From: an uncultured Oligoflexia bacterium
GTDB lineage: Bacteria; Bdellovibrionota; Bacteriovoracia; Bacteriovoracales; Bacteriovoracaceae
Length of the DNA stretch: 7,011 bases
Assembly: GCA_950060715.1 (NCBI GenBank)
Contig: CATLVA010000073.1
Location: 1 to 7,011 of the forward strand
Reading direction: 5' to 3'
In this document: positions 1 to 7,011 of the stretch, in pieces
Layout of the letters: each line of letters starts with the position of its first letter
Numbering within the stretch: the stretch's first letter is position 1
Translations under genes and position numbers: made by a program
The notes under the pieces: generated by a model
What the model saw: the letters and a program-made list of their open reading frames with translations, nothing else
What the model was told of the DNA's origin: nothing
Databases searched by the model: none

Positions 1-3000
1 ACTTTTGAAGAAAATCCCTACGACCTAAGAAAGGATGAAAATATTGAAAAGAATTTTACCTTTATTCCTGCCATTGAAGGTAGTTGGAAAAAAGAGTCAG
101 AAAGAGCCTACAGTTTTACTCCTAAACAACATTGGCCGGCCGGAGAATCATATCAATTCTTAATTGAGGAGAAAAATTTCAGAAATAATATTTCTGTTAT
201 GAACCTGAATCATAAATTCAAAATACCAAAAGCGGATATCTGGATTAGTAGTGAAAAATTCTACGTGAACCCGAAAGATAGTGACGAGAAAAAAGCCGTG
301 ATTGCGTTGAGTTCAAATTATCCTCTGACTCTAGACTCGGTAAAAGCAAATATTGATATTGAATTACTTGATCGCAAAGGAAGAATACTTAGTTCAATGC
401 GTTTTGATGTTTTTCATGATGAGTATTTAAAGGTGTTCTATATTCACAGTGAAAATATTAAACTCACGAGCAATCCACAAAAGGTGAGAATAAATGTTAA
501 AAAAGGTATTTTAACTGATTTTTCAGCAAAACCTGTAAATAAGGGAGTTTCCAAAACACTTCAGATTCCCTCTAAATACTCCTTCTTAAATATTGATATC
601 AGTGAATTAAAAGTGAGAAAAAATGAGGATGATGAATATTATCATTCAATAAAGGTGGACGCGAACACAAGACTTTCTGAAGAACAGTTAAAAAAGTATT
701 TTAAAATTTCAAAGATCAAAGTTTACTACACACAAGCAGAATATAATGAAATCATTGGTGTGTTCGGAGAATATGCAAGTCGTTGCTTCAATACTTACTC
801 AAAAAAAGGAATGTTAACGTTAGATCTTAACTGTAGCCTGACAGAGAACGGTAATTGGACATACGATGATAGAATGGTTCTGGAGGAAGTCGTACCTTAT
901 AGATTTAGAGAAGGTAAAATTATCGATCAAACTCGTTATGAAATGATTGTGGAACCTGAAGTGGGAGCGAGCTATCGTATAGTATTAAAGAAAGGGTTTA
1001 AATCAATTGATGGATTCGAGCTTGAATTTGATAAGGTGGTGTATTCGGTCCCAAGTGGGTACCCAAAAAATTTGAAGTTTGCTAACGAAGGATCTATCTT
1101 AAGTCTTAATGGAAGCAAGAAAATAAGCATATATGCTCGTGGAGAAAAAAGAGCAAAAGTTAAAATTAAACAGATTAAAGCCCATCAATTGCAACATTTC
1201 TTATCCATGTCATCTGCTGGTAAGAAGCAACCGTATTTTAATAATTATTATTTTAAAGAAGATAAAATCACGGATCAGTACGAGGATGTGATTTATTTTA
1301 ATGAAAATCAAAAAAAGGGCGACTACTCAGAGTTTGATTTTTCTAAGTTTCTTAATAATCGAACTGAGGGAAAACTTGATTATGGTATTTTCTTTGTTGA
1401 ATTAGAAGATTCAAGCGGGTCCGAAAAGGATTCTCAACTTTTCATTCTTTCTGACATGGCTTACTTAATTAAAATTTCCGCTGGGGGTGAAAAACAATTC
1501 TTTGTTGTTTCACAAAGCAGAAGATCTCCGCTTAGTGGTGTGCTGGTGAAACAGATGAGTATGAATGGGAATACTAAGACTTTAGGCAGAACCGACGATG
1601 AAGGACGATTTGAAGTACCTGAAGTTGATTTAAAAGATAAAATCGTTGGATATATATTAGAAAATGGTCAAGATACCATGTACATCACACCTAATAACAA
1701 TGATCAAAGAGTCGATTACTCGAGATTTGAAATTGCTGGTGAATATGGAATTGAAAAAAAACTGCGTGTAAGTATATTTTCAGATAGAAAACTTTACAGA
1801 CCAGGAGAAACGGGGCATTTAGCGTTTATTTTTAAAGACCCTAATTGGAGTCAAATTCACGAGGGTGAGCTAGTAAATATTGAAGTCCGAGATGCAAGGG
1901 GTAAACTCTTTATCACTATGGACCAAAAAATCGGTGATTTTGGTTTGAACACTTTAGATTTCAACCTACCTTACTCAGCAGCAACCGGTAGTTATGAAGT
2001 AACAGTCTACTCGTACCATACGAATAAAACTTTGAAAGGTGAATCTACCTATAAAAAACGTCTTGGGTCTCACTCTATAAAAGTTCAAGAGTTCACTCCG
2101 GACAAAATGAAAATTGCGGCAAGTTTTAATAAGGGTAATCAAAAACTATGGATTCAACCTAAAGAGTTAAAAGCTTATGTGAGTCTTAGAAATTTGTTTG
2201 GAACACCTGCTGTTGGTAATGAGGTGAGATCAAATTTAATTTTAAATCCAAGTTCAATAAATCTTTATAAATTTCCAAGCTATCGCTTTGTAGATGAAAA
2301 GGTATTGGCCAGGTCTGTTTCTGAAGACCTTGAAAGCCTAGAAACTAATGAGCAAGGTAAAATTGAATACGATATTGATCTAAATAAATATAGTGAAAAT
2401 AGTTTCAAGTTAACATTCAGAGCTGAAGGCTTTATGAAGGCTGGAGGTCGAAGCGTTGTTACGGAAAAATCAATTATGGTATCGCCTCATGATTACCTTA
2501 TCGGTTATAAGGCGAAAGGGAATTTAAGATATGTTTCAGCTAAGTCTAATACGGTTGTAAATCTAATTGCTGTGGGGCCAGACCATGAGACAAAAGAAGC
2601 TGAAGTCGAATTGGTAATTTTCGAGAAAAAATATCAGAACTCTTTAGTGAAGCAAGCAGATCATACTTATGCCTATCAAGATATAAAAGAGCCGATCGTT
2701 TATAAAAGAGAAAAAATCAAAATTTTGAACTCAGGCCTTAATTATGTTTTAGATAACAAAAGCGTAGGAGAGTTCATCGTTAAAATTCAGAACTCTGCTG
2801 GAGAAGTTCTTAACACTTTCGAATATAATGTGGTGGGGGTTGCTGATCTCGCTAGGTCTTTATACCGCAGTAACGAGTTAAAGCTTACCCTTAATAATGA
2901 TGACTATGCAGCAGGTGATACAATTAAGGTGGCTATAAAAGCTCCTTATACAGGTGTCGGTTTGATCACCATTGAAAAAGATAGGGTATATGCCGCCAAA

Positions 3001-5427
3001 TGGTTCAAGTTGGACCGTGAAACTGGAGAAGTTAGTATTAGAGTACCAAAAGACCTTGCTGGGAATGGATACGTAAATGTATCGCTTCTGAGGTCTCTTG
3101 ATTCTAAGAAAGTCTTCACTTCACCTTTTAGTTATGCGGTAGTTCCTTTCACGTTAGATAAGTCAAAGATGGTGCATGAAATAGAAGTGACTAGCGAAAA
3201 ACTTGTGAAACCCGGAGAAGATGTTCATGTTAAGTTTAAAGCAAAGAGAGCGGGGAAGATCATAGTTTATGCTGTTGATAAGGGAATTCACCAATTAGCA
3301 AACTACGTCACACCAAGGCCACTGGACGAATTTTATAAGAAACAAGCTCTTAGTGTTTTAACTTATCAGATTTTCTCACTAATTATACCTGATATTGAAA
3401 CTCTTAAGGATGTATTTGCTCCTGGTGGTGGTGAATCAGATATGATGAGTAAAAATTTGAATCCATTCAAACGAAAATTCACAAAAGCAGTGGCATTTTG
3501 GTCTGGGGTTTTAGATGCAGACACCAAGTGGAAAGAATTCTCTTTCAAAGTTCCTTATCACTTTAACGGAGAGCTCGTATTACATTCAGTATTTGTAGAT
3601 AAACAGTCTGTAGGTGTTATTAAATCGAATGTTATTTCCAGAGATGACCTCATTATATCTCCAACAGTACCAAGTTTTGTCGCTCCGGGAGATGAATTTC
3701 TGCTCTCTGTTGCTGTTTCCAATAATATTGATGAACAAGATGGCAAAAAATCCGATAGTGTCGAAATTGAGTTGAATCCTAATAAGAGTTTCAAGGTTAT
3801 AGGGGATTCAAAGAAATCTGTATCTATAAATAGAGCACAGGATGAAATTGTAACTTTCAAGTTGAAAGCGCAAAACTTCTTAGGTAACGCTGATTTGGCC
3901 ATTTTGGCAAGTAGTGGATCTATTAGTTCTCGGTACGAACAAGGTGTAAGTATTAGACCACTATTTCCTCGAATTAATAGAAGTTGGCAGACAATGGTTA
4001 TAGACGGGAATTATCAAGTTAAGGTTGGTGATGTAGAGCTCTACCCTGAACACTTAAATTTTGAGGTTGGATTATATCCAAGCCTATTTGGTTTGATTCA
4101 AGGTAGTTTAAATTATCTTGCGGAATATCCTTATGGATGTTCTGAGCAAGTTACTTCGAAGGCCATCGCTTATGCCATTTTACCTGGAAATATTCTCGGT
4201 AAGTCTGAAGACAAGCGGGATAGATTCTTAAAGCAAACGAATAGCATTCTATTGCAAAGACAAATTAGAGATGGTGCAATCGCTCTCTATGATGGCTATG
4301 ATCATCCTGCAAGTGATTACATAAATCTTTATATAGCTCATTTTTTAACCTTATCTCGTAAGAATGGTTATTATTATAACACGTCACTTTATGAAAGATT
4401 GATGAAGTATGTACAATCTCTTACTGAAAATGGTGCTTATGGAATTCAAGCTTACGCTTTATACTTATTAGCTCTAAACGAACAACAAGTAGGTGCTCAA
4501 GTTAAGCTGCTCGAGGGTAAGCTTGAAAAGTCTGATGATACTTACGCGAAGCTTTACCTAGCTGCGATTTATCATATTTTAAAGAATGATAAAAAAGCTT
4601 TAAATTATCTCGAGCAGGTAGAGAAAGATCGAAGTAAAAATAAATTTAATGGTTACAATTATCAACTGCGTTCTTCTTTTGACAGAGTCTATTTGGGAAT
4701 TTTGACGAGCTACTTTCCAGAGAAATTAGGTGAACTGTCAGATAAGGTTTTCAAAACTATTCTTGATACAAGTCGGGTCTATGGGATGAACTCATTTTAT
4801 GCTGGGTTAACTCTTTTATCGTTTGGTGATCAATCTAGTTCACAAGTAACCGATGCCAAAATCAAATTGGATATGGGAAAGGACCAGAAAGAGTTGAAAA
4901 TCAGCCAAGTCGCAAAACTAGATACGAAAGAGATACAAAAGATCAAAATGCTTGAACTAGATACAGAAAAGAGAATGTCAGCCTTTCTTATCATAAATCA
5001 GTCAGGTTTTCCTAAAAAGATGAAGCATTACTCCAATGGCCTACAAATCAAGAAACAATATCAAGATGATAATGGGAATAAAGTCACCCAGGTTAAAAAT
5101 GGTGAAGAGGTATGGGTAGAGCTATCGATTCAGTCAGATGAAGATATAGACGACCTCGTAATCGTTGATTTAATTCCTGGTGGTTTTGATCTTGTTTGGA
5201 AAAATGATAGTGCGGATGGAATTAGTTTGGATACGAAATATATAGATCAACGAGAGGATAGAGTCGTTATATATGCTAGGTCTAAAACGAGTGTAGAAAA
5301 ATTTAAGTATAAAATAAAGGCCATCTCACCAGGGAAGTTCCAAACACCTCCAAGTTATGGGGAAAATATGTATAAGACGATTGAGAGTACGTTATCTAAA
5401 ACTGATGAAATTGAAATTATACAGTAG
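1..5427 (+). CDS. yfhM: Bacterial alpha-2-macroglobulin (YfhM-like), thioester-containing, 5' partial
   Basis: This is a periplasmic broad-spectrum protease trap. In this family, a protease cuts the bait region, a conformational change follows, and an internal thioester covalently captures the protease. The frame is open from base 1 to the TAG at 5425-5427, giving 1808 visible codons. The signal peptide or lipobox is upstream, so lipoprotein status cannot be judged. Seen, numbered from base 1 as codon 1: WPAGESY (45-51), typical of the N-terminal Ig-like part; TDDEGRFEVP (531-540) in a carboxypeptidase-regulatory-like beta fold; SDRKLYRPGE (594-603), a family hallmark; VVGVADLARSLYRS (944-957); AVDKGIHQLANY (1091-1102); a bait-like segment (about 1130-1160) followed by KAVAFWSG (1162-1169); YPYGCSEQ (1376-1383), with thioester Cys1380 and Gln1383; a helical thioester domain to about 1620; and a C-terminal beta domain with SPGKFQTPPSYGENMY (1776-1791). 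An internal ATG at 199 is not the start, because family-like sequence continues upstream of it. E. coli YfhM is about 1650 residues, so this copy is longer. The family call is very secure; the symbol is by homology. Confidence 0.95.
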   Translation, partial: TFEENPYDLRKDENIEKNFTFIPAIEGSWKKESERAYSFTPKQHWPAGESYQFLIEEKNFRNNISVMNLNHKFKIPKADIWISSEKFYVNPKDSDEKKAVIALSSNYPLTLDSVKANIDIELLDRKGRILSSMRFDVFHDEYLKVFYIHSENIKLTSNPQKVRINVKKGILTDFSAKPVNKGVSKTLQIPSKYSFLNIDISELKVRKNEDDEYYHSIKVDANTRLSEEQLKKYFKISKIKVYYTQAEYNEIIGVFGEYASRCFNTYSKKGMLTLDLNCSLTENGNWTYDDRMVLEEVVPYRFREGKIIDQTRYEMIVEPEVGASYRIVLKKGFKSIDGFELEFDKVVYSVPSGYPKNLKFANEGSILSLNGSKKISIYARGEKRAKVKIKQIKAHQLQHFLSMSSAGKKQPYFNNYYFKEDKITDQYEDVIYFNENQKKGDYSEFDFSKFLNNRTEGKLDYGIFFVELEDSSGSEKDSQLFILSDMAYLIKISAGGEKQFFVVSQSRRSPLSGVLVKQMSMNGNTKTLGRTDDEGRFEVPEVDLKDKIVGYILENGQDTMYITPNNNDQRVDYSRFEIAGEYGIEKKLRVSIFSDRKLYRPGETGHLAFIFKDPNWSQIHEGELVNIEVRDARGKLFITMDQKIGDFGLNTLDFNLPYSAATGSYEVTVYSYHTNKTLKGESTYKKRLGSHSIKVQEFTPDKMKIAASFNKGNQKLWIQPKELKAYVSLRNLFGTPAVGNEVRSNLILNPSSINLYKFPSYRFVDEKVLARSVSEDLESLETNEQGKIEYDIDLNKYSENSFKLTFRAEGFMKAGGRSVVTEKSIMVSPHDYLIGYKAKGNLRYVSAKSNTVVNLIAVGPDHETKEAEVELVIFEKKYQNSLVKQADHTYAYQDIKEPIVYKREKIKILNSGLNYVLDNKSVGEFIVKIQNSAGEVLNTFEYNVVGVADLARSLYRSNELKLTLNNDDYAAGDTIKVAIKAPYTGVGLITIEKDRVYAAKWFKLDRETGEVSIRVPKDLAGNGYVNVSLLRSLDSKKVFTSPFSYAVVPFTLDKSKMVHEIEVTSEKLVKPGEDVHVKFKAKRAGKIIVYAVDKGIHQLANYVTPRPLDEFYKKQALSVLTYQIFSLIIPDIETLKDVFAPGGGESDMMSKNLNPFKRKFTKAVAFWSGVLDADTKWKEFSFKVPYHFNGELVLHSVFVDKQSVGVIKSNVISRDDLIISPTVPSFVAPGDEFLLSVAVSNNIDEQDGKKSDSVEIELNPNKSFKVIGDSKKSVSINRAQDEIVTFKLKAQNFLGNADLAILASSGSISSRYEQGVSIRPLFPRINRSWQTMVIDGNYQVKVGDVELYPEHLNFEVGLYPSLFGLIQGSLNYLAEYPYGCSEQVTSKAIAYAILPGNILGKSEDKRDRFLKQTNSILLQRQIRDGAIALYDGYDHPASDYINLYIAHFLTLSRKNGYYYNTSLYERLMKYVQSLTENGAYGIQAYALYLLALNEQQVGAQVKLLEGKLEKSDDTYAKLYLAAIYHILKNDKKALNYLEQVEKDRSKNKFNGYNYQLRSSFDRVYLGILTSYFPEKLGELSDKVFKTILDTSRVYGMNSFYAGLTLLSFGDQSSSQVTDAKIKLDMGKDQKELKISQVAKLDTKEIQKIKMLELDTEKRMSAFLIINQSGFPKKMKHYSNGLQIKKQYQDDNGNKVTQVKNGEEVWVELSIQSDEDIDDLVIVDLIPGGFDLVWKNDSADGISLDTKYIDQREDRVVIYARSKTSVEKFKYKIKAISPGKFQTPPSYGENMYKTIESTLSKTDEIEIIQ
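3388..3480 (+). other. Putative A2M bait region (protease cleavage segment)
   Basis: This segment lies between two conserved blocks: the AVDKGIHQLANY / ALSVLTYQIF stretch before it, and KAVAFWSG with the following PYHFNGEL block after it. Family bait regions sit in this place. It looks flexible, with a GGGESDMMS run (3424-3450), a proline just before it, and a basic FKRKF cluster at its end (3466-3480). Basic residues here could be cut by trypsin-like proteases, but a basic pair before the KAVAFWSG-type block is common in the family and may be structural. Placement is from order along the protein; the exact edges are inferred. Confidence 0.6.
4126..4149 (+). other. A2M thioester motif YPYGCSEQ
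   Basis: The codons read Tyr-Pro-Tyr-Gly-Cys-Ser-Glu-Gln. In thioester-containing A2Ms and complement proteins, the Cys thiol and the Gln side chain of CxEQ form the reactive internal thioester. Cys (TGT, 4138-4140) and Gln (CAA, 4147-4149) are both present, so this copy should be able to form a thioester. The second position is Ser, where animal proteins have Gly and E. coli YfhM has Leu (from memory). The downstream helices, with a degenerate DGAIALYDG (4270-4296) in place of the usual DGGF..W-type block, belong to the thioester domain. Confidence 0.9.
5023..5424 (+). other. C-terminal macroglobulin (MG10-like) domain of the A2M
   Basis: This beta-rich domain begins near KHYSNGLQIKKQY and contains NGEEVWVELSIQ followed by DLVIVDLIPGGFDLV. 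It closes with SPGKFQTPPSYGENMY. This order (a GL.i...Y strand, a DLIPGGF-type turn, then PG.F..PP...E.MY) is the usual C-terminus of bacterial A2Ms. In solved bacterial structures a C-terminal domain packs against the thioester and shields it from water. Domain edges are approximate. The 3' end of this domain is also the coding start of pbpC in another frame. Confidence 0.75.
5405..5427 (+). other. 23 bp overlap of the A2M 3' end and the pbpC start
   Basis: The pbpC ATG (5405-5407) lies in a different frame, upstream of the A2M stop TAG (5425-5427). The bases just before the ATG (about 5391-5404) are AT-rich and lack a GGAG-like site. The nearest purine run, GAGAG at 5383-5387, is about 17 bases from the ATG, too far for normal spacing. 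Ribosomes finishing the A2M gene probably re-initiate here. There is no room for a separate terminator between the genes. Confidence 0.8.
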
Positions 5428-7011
5428 TCTGGTTCTCATTTTTGTTTTAGCAGGGATATCACTTGATATCCCTCTGAAAGTTGCATCATCTCGAGTTGTA
5501 TTTGATGATGAAAATAGACTTATTTCAATCGAACTAGCGGACGATGATCGTTTTCGCTATTTTCATCAAATATCAGATTTCGATCCTCTATTTGTTAAGC
5601 AGATTCGTAATAAAGAAGATCGTTTTTTTGATTGGCACTTTGGTGTCAACCCTATTTCATTTGTCCGTGCTAGTGCCTATTATTTTTTTGGAAAGAAAAA
5701 TCGAGGGGGTGCTTCCACCATAACTATGCAACTTGCAAGACTTTATTTCGGATTAGATACTAGGACTCCGATTGGGAAACTGAATCAAGTATTTCACGCT
5801 CTTTGGCTTGAGCTTATCATGAGCAAAGATTCAATTTTACAAGCTTACCTTAATTTAATTCCGATGGGTCGAAATATAGAAGGGTATGAGACTGGTGCTT
5901 TATATTATTTTCGAAAAGAGGGTAAGTATCTTAATCAGCATCAAAGGAACTTTTTAAGTCTTCTTCCTCAGAAACCTTACCTGTTAGAAGAGTTTCAGAA
6001 AAAAAACTTCAAAGCGTGGGAAGAATCATGGGCAATTCTTTATCCTGGTTTAAATTCAGACGAAGCCTTGGAATTGTTAAAAAAGATTCAAATACATGAT
6101 ACGAGGCCTTTTCAAGCTCCTCATTATAGTTATCAATTACAAAAACGCAGTTCAAATAAAAGATTAAATGGGACAATTAATTCAGCACTTCAAAGTAAAG
6201 TTGAGGAAATTGTCGCTAGATATATAAACTCAATGAAGTCTAAGGGAATTGAAAATGCTTCTGTTTTGATTCTTGATAGTGAAACAAAAGAGATTAAAAC
6301 TTATATAGGTTCAGCTGACTTCTACAACTCTCAGATTCAGGGTCAGGTAGACGGAATAATGTCTGAGCGCTCACCTGGCTCTACTCTAAAACCTTTTATA
6401 TACGCTAAAGCTTTTGAAACAGGTTTAGTCATTCCTAAAAGTATTGTCTATGATAGCCCTCTGCCTTATAGGACTCCCGAAAATTTTGATCGTTACTTTA
6501 AAGGTCCAATGACGGTAGAAGAAGCGTTAATTACCTCCCGAAATGTTCCAGCCGTTTGGATCAACAATGAGTTGCAAGCACGGAAAGAGGGGTTATATGG
6601 GCTAATTAACCCTGTTTATCCTGTTTCTAATGATAGAGGTTATTATGGCTCCTCCATTGCTTTAGGAGCGTTGGAGATGAACTCTCTTCAGTTAGGAGAG
6701 CTTTACATGGCACTCGCAAATAATGGGGAGTTTTCTAAAGCACGTTGGTTTAAAGAAGAGAACTCGTCAACAATTAATATTCTTTCGGAGGAAGCGTCAG
6801 TATTGGTCAAAGATATCCTCCGCAGAAATCCTAGACCTCAATTTGAAAAGTCTCAAGCATTCTCAGATCAAATAGGTGAAGTATATTGGAAGACAGGTAC
6901 CTCATTTGGTTTTAGAGATGCTTGGGCAGTAGGTATATGGAATAAGTACGTGATTGTCACTTGGCTAGGGGATTTTAAGTCTCTCTCGAATCCGTACCTT
7001 GTGGGTTCGAT
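5405..7011 (+). CDS. pbpC: Penicillin-binding protein 1C (bifunctional GT51 glycosyltransferase/transpeptidase), 3' partial
   Basis: This is an inner-membrane class A PBP that polymerises lipid II glycan strands and carries a transpeptidase fold facing the periplasm. 535 codons are visible with no stop; E. coli PBP1C is about 770 residues, so the end of the transpeptidase domain and the C-terminal PBP1C domain are outside. Seen: MKLK followed by a short hydrophobic anchor (about residues 5-20); GT51 motif 1 EDRFFDWHFGV with catalytic Glu71; GGASTITMQLARL (101-113); GKLNQVFHALWLE (124-136); SKDSILQAYLN (140-150); SLLPQKP. The transpeptidase has SPGSTLKPF with nucleophile Ser326 and Lys329, SRN (378-380) and KTGT (496-499). 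ATG 5405 was chosen because it gives a basic N-terminus and anchor at the expected distance from EDRFF; no strong Shine-Dalgarno precedes it. The 23 bp overlap with the A2M gene suggests coupled translation. The motif set and A2M neighbour favour PBP1C over PBP1A/1B. Confidence 0.95.
   Translation, partial: MKLKLYSSLVLIFVLAGISLDIPLKVASSRVVFDDENRLISIELADDDRFRYFHQISDFDPLFVKQIRNKEDRFFDWHFGVNPISFVRASAYYFFGKKNRGGASTITMQLARLYFGLDTRTPIGKLNQVFHALWLELIMSKDSILQAYLNLIPMGRNIEGYETGALYYFRKEGKYLNQHQRNFLSLLPQKPYLLEEFQKKNFKAWEESWAILYPGLNSDEALELLKKIQIHDTRPFQAPHYSYQLQKRSSNKRLNGTINSALQSKVEEIVARYINSMKSKGIENASVLILDSETKEIKTYIGSADFYNSQIQGQVDGIMSERSPGSTLKPFIYAKAFETGLVIPKSIVYDSPLPYRTPENFDRYFKGPMTVEEALITSRNVPAVWINNELQARKEGLYGLINPVYPVSNDRGYYGSSIALGALEMNSLQLGELYMALANNGEFSKARWFKEENSSTINILSEEASVLVKDILRRNPRPQFEKSQAFSDQIGEVYWKTGTSFGFRDAWAVGIWNKYVIVTWLGDFKSLSNPYLVGS

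Noticed and set aside
199..201. ATG at 199 as the start of the A2M gene
   Set aside because: The same frame is open back to base 1 and reads as family-like sequence (for example WPAGESY at 133-153). The ATG lacks a ribosome site and a signal peptide after it, so the true start is upstream of the window.
3366..3548. Minus-strand open frame of 60 codons
   Set aside because: It lies entirely antisense to the conserved bait and KAVAFWSG region of the A2M, with no recognisable protein features. It is a shadow of the real gene.
3558..3902. Minus-strand open frame of 114 codons
   Set aside because: It is antisense to conserved A2M macroglobulin sequence. The predicted protein resembles no family I know and no promoter or ribosome site stands out, so it is treated as a shadow.
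5428..5480. Inverted repeat (gggatatc acttgatatccc) as a terminator after the A2M gene
   Set aside because: The short GGGATATC/GATATCCC palindrome lies inside the pbpC coding sequence (residues 17-23) and is not followed by a T run, so it is unlikely to be a rho-independent terminator between the two genes.
5625..5692. Two runs of seven T (in the gatcgtttttttgattgg and tattatttttttggaaag contexts) as possible frameshift or slippage sites in pbpC
   Set aside because: The frame is intact across both runs and encodes conserved GT51 sequence (EDRFFDWHFGV, then GGASTITMQ). Such T runs are expected from Phe codons in AT-rich DNA.

Overview
The window is fully coding on the + strand and holds two adjacent genes, each cut off at one edge. 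The first is the large 3' part of a bacterial alpha-2-macroglobulin (A2M, the family of E. coli YfhM). It is open from base 1 and ends at 5427, so 1808 codons are visible and the N-terminus lies upstream. The second is penicillin-binding protein 1C (pbpC). It starts at 5405 inside the end of the A2M gene, overlaps it by 23 bp, and runs off the right edge after 535 codons. I see no RNA genes, mobile elements, CRISPR arrays, terminators or intergenic space.

Layout: 1-5427 encodes the A2M. In order it carries N-terminal macroglobulin/Ig-like domains, the SDRKLYRPGE motif at 1780-1809, further macroglobulin domains, a bait-like variable segment around 3388-3480, the thioester motif YPYGCSEQ at 4126-4149, a helical thioester domain, and a C-terminal beta domain. 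5405-7011 encodes PBP1C, with a short N-terminal membrane anchor, a GT51 glycosyltransferase domain and a transpeptidase domain with all three active-site motifs (STLK, SRN, KTGT). Its C-terminal domain falls outside the window.

How they fit together: an A2M gene next to pbpC is a known arrangement in many Gram-negative bacteria. The accepted hypothesis is that the periplasmic A2M traps proteases that enter through a damaged envelope, while PBP1C helps repair the peptidoglycan. The overlap here suggests co-transcription and coupled translation.

Organism: the gene pair implies a diderm (Gram-negative) bacterium. Base composition is AT-rich (mid to high 30s % GC from counting a few lines), and the proteins are rich in Lys, Asn, Asp, Ser and Ile. 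An AT-rich Bdellovibrio-like lineage such as Halobacteriovorax/Bacteriovorax would fit, but that is a guess from composition and style only. I found no evidence of an undescribed system. The findings are modest details of a recognisable module.
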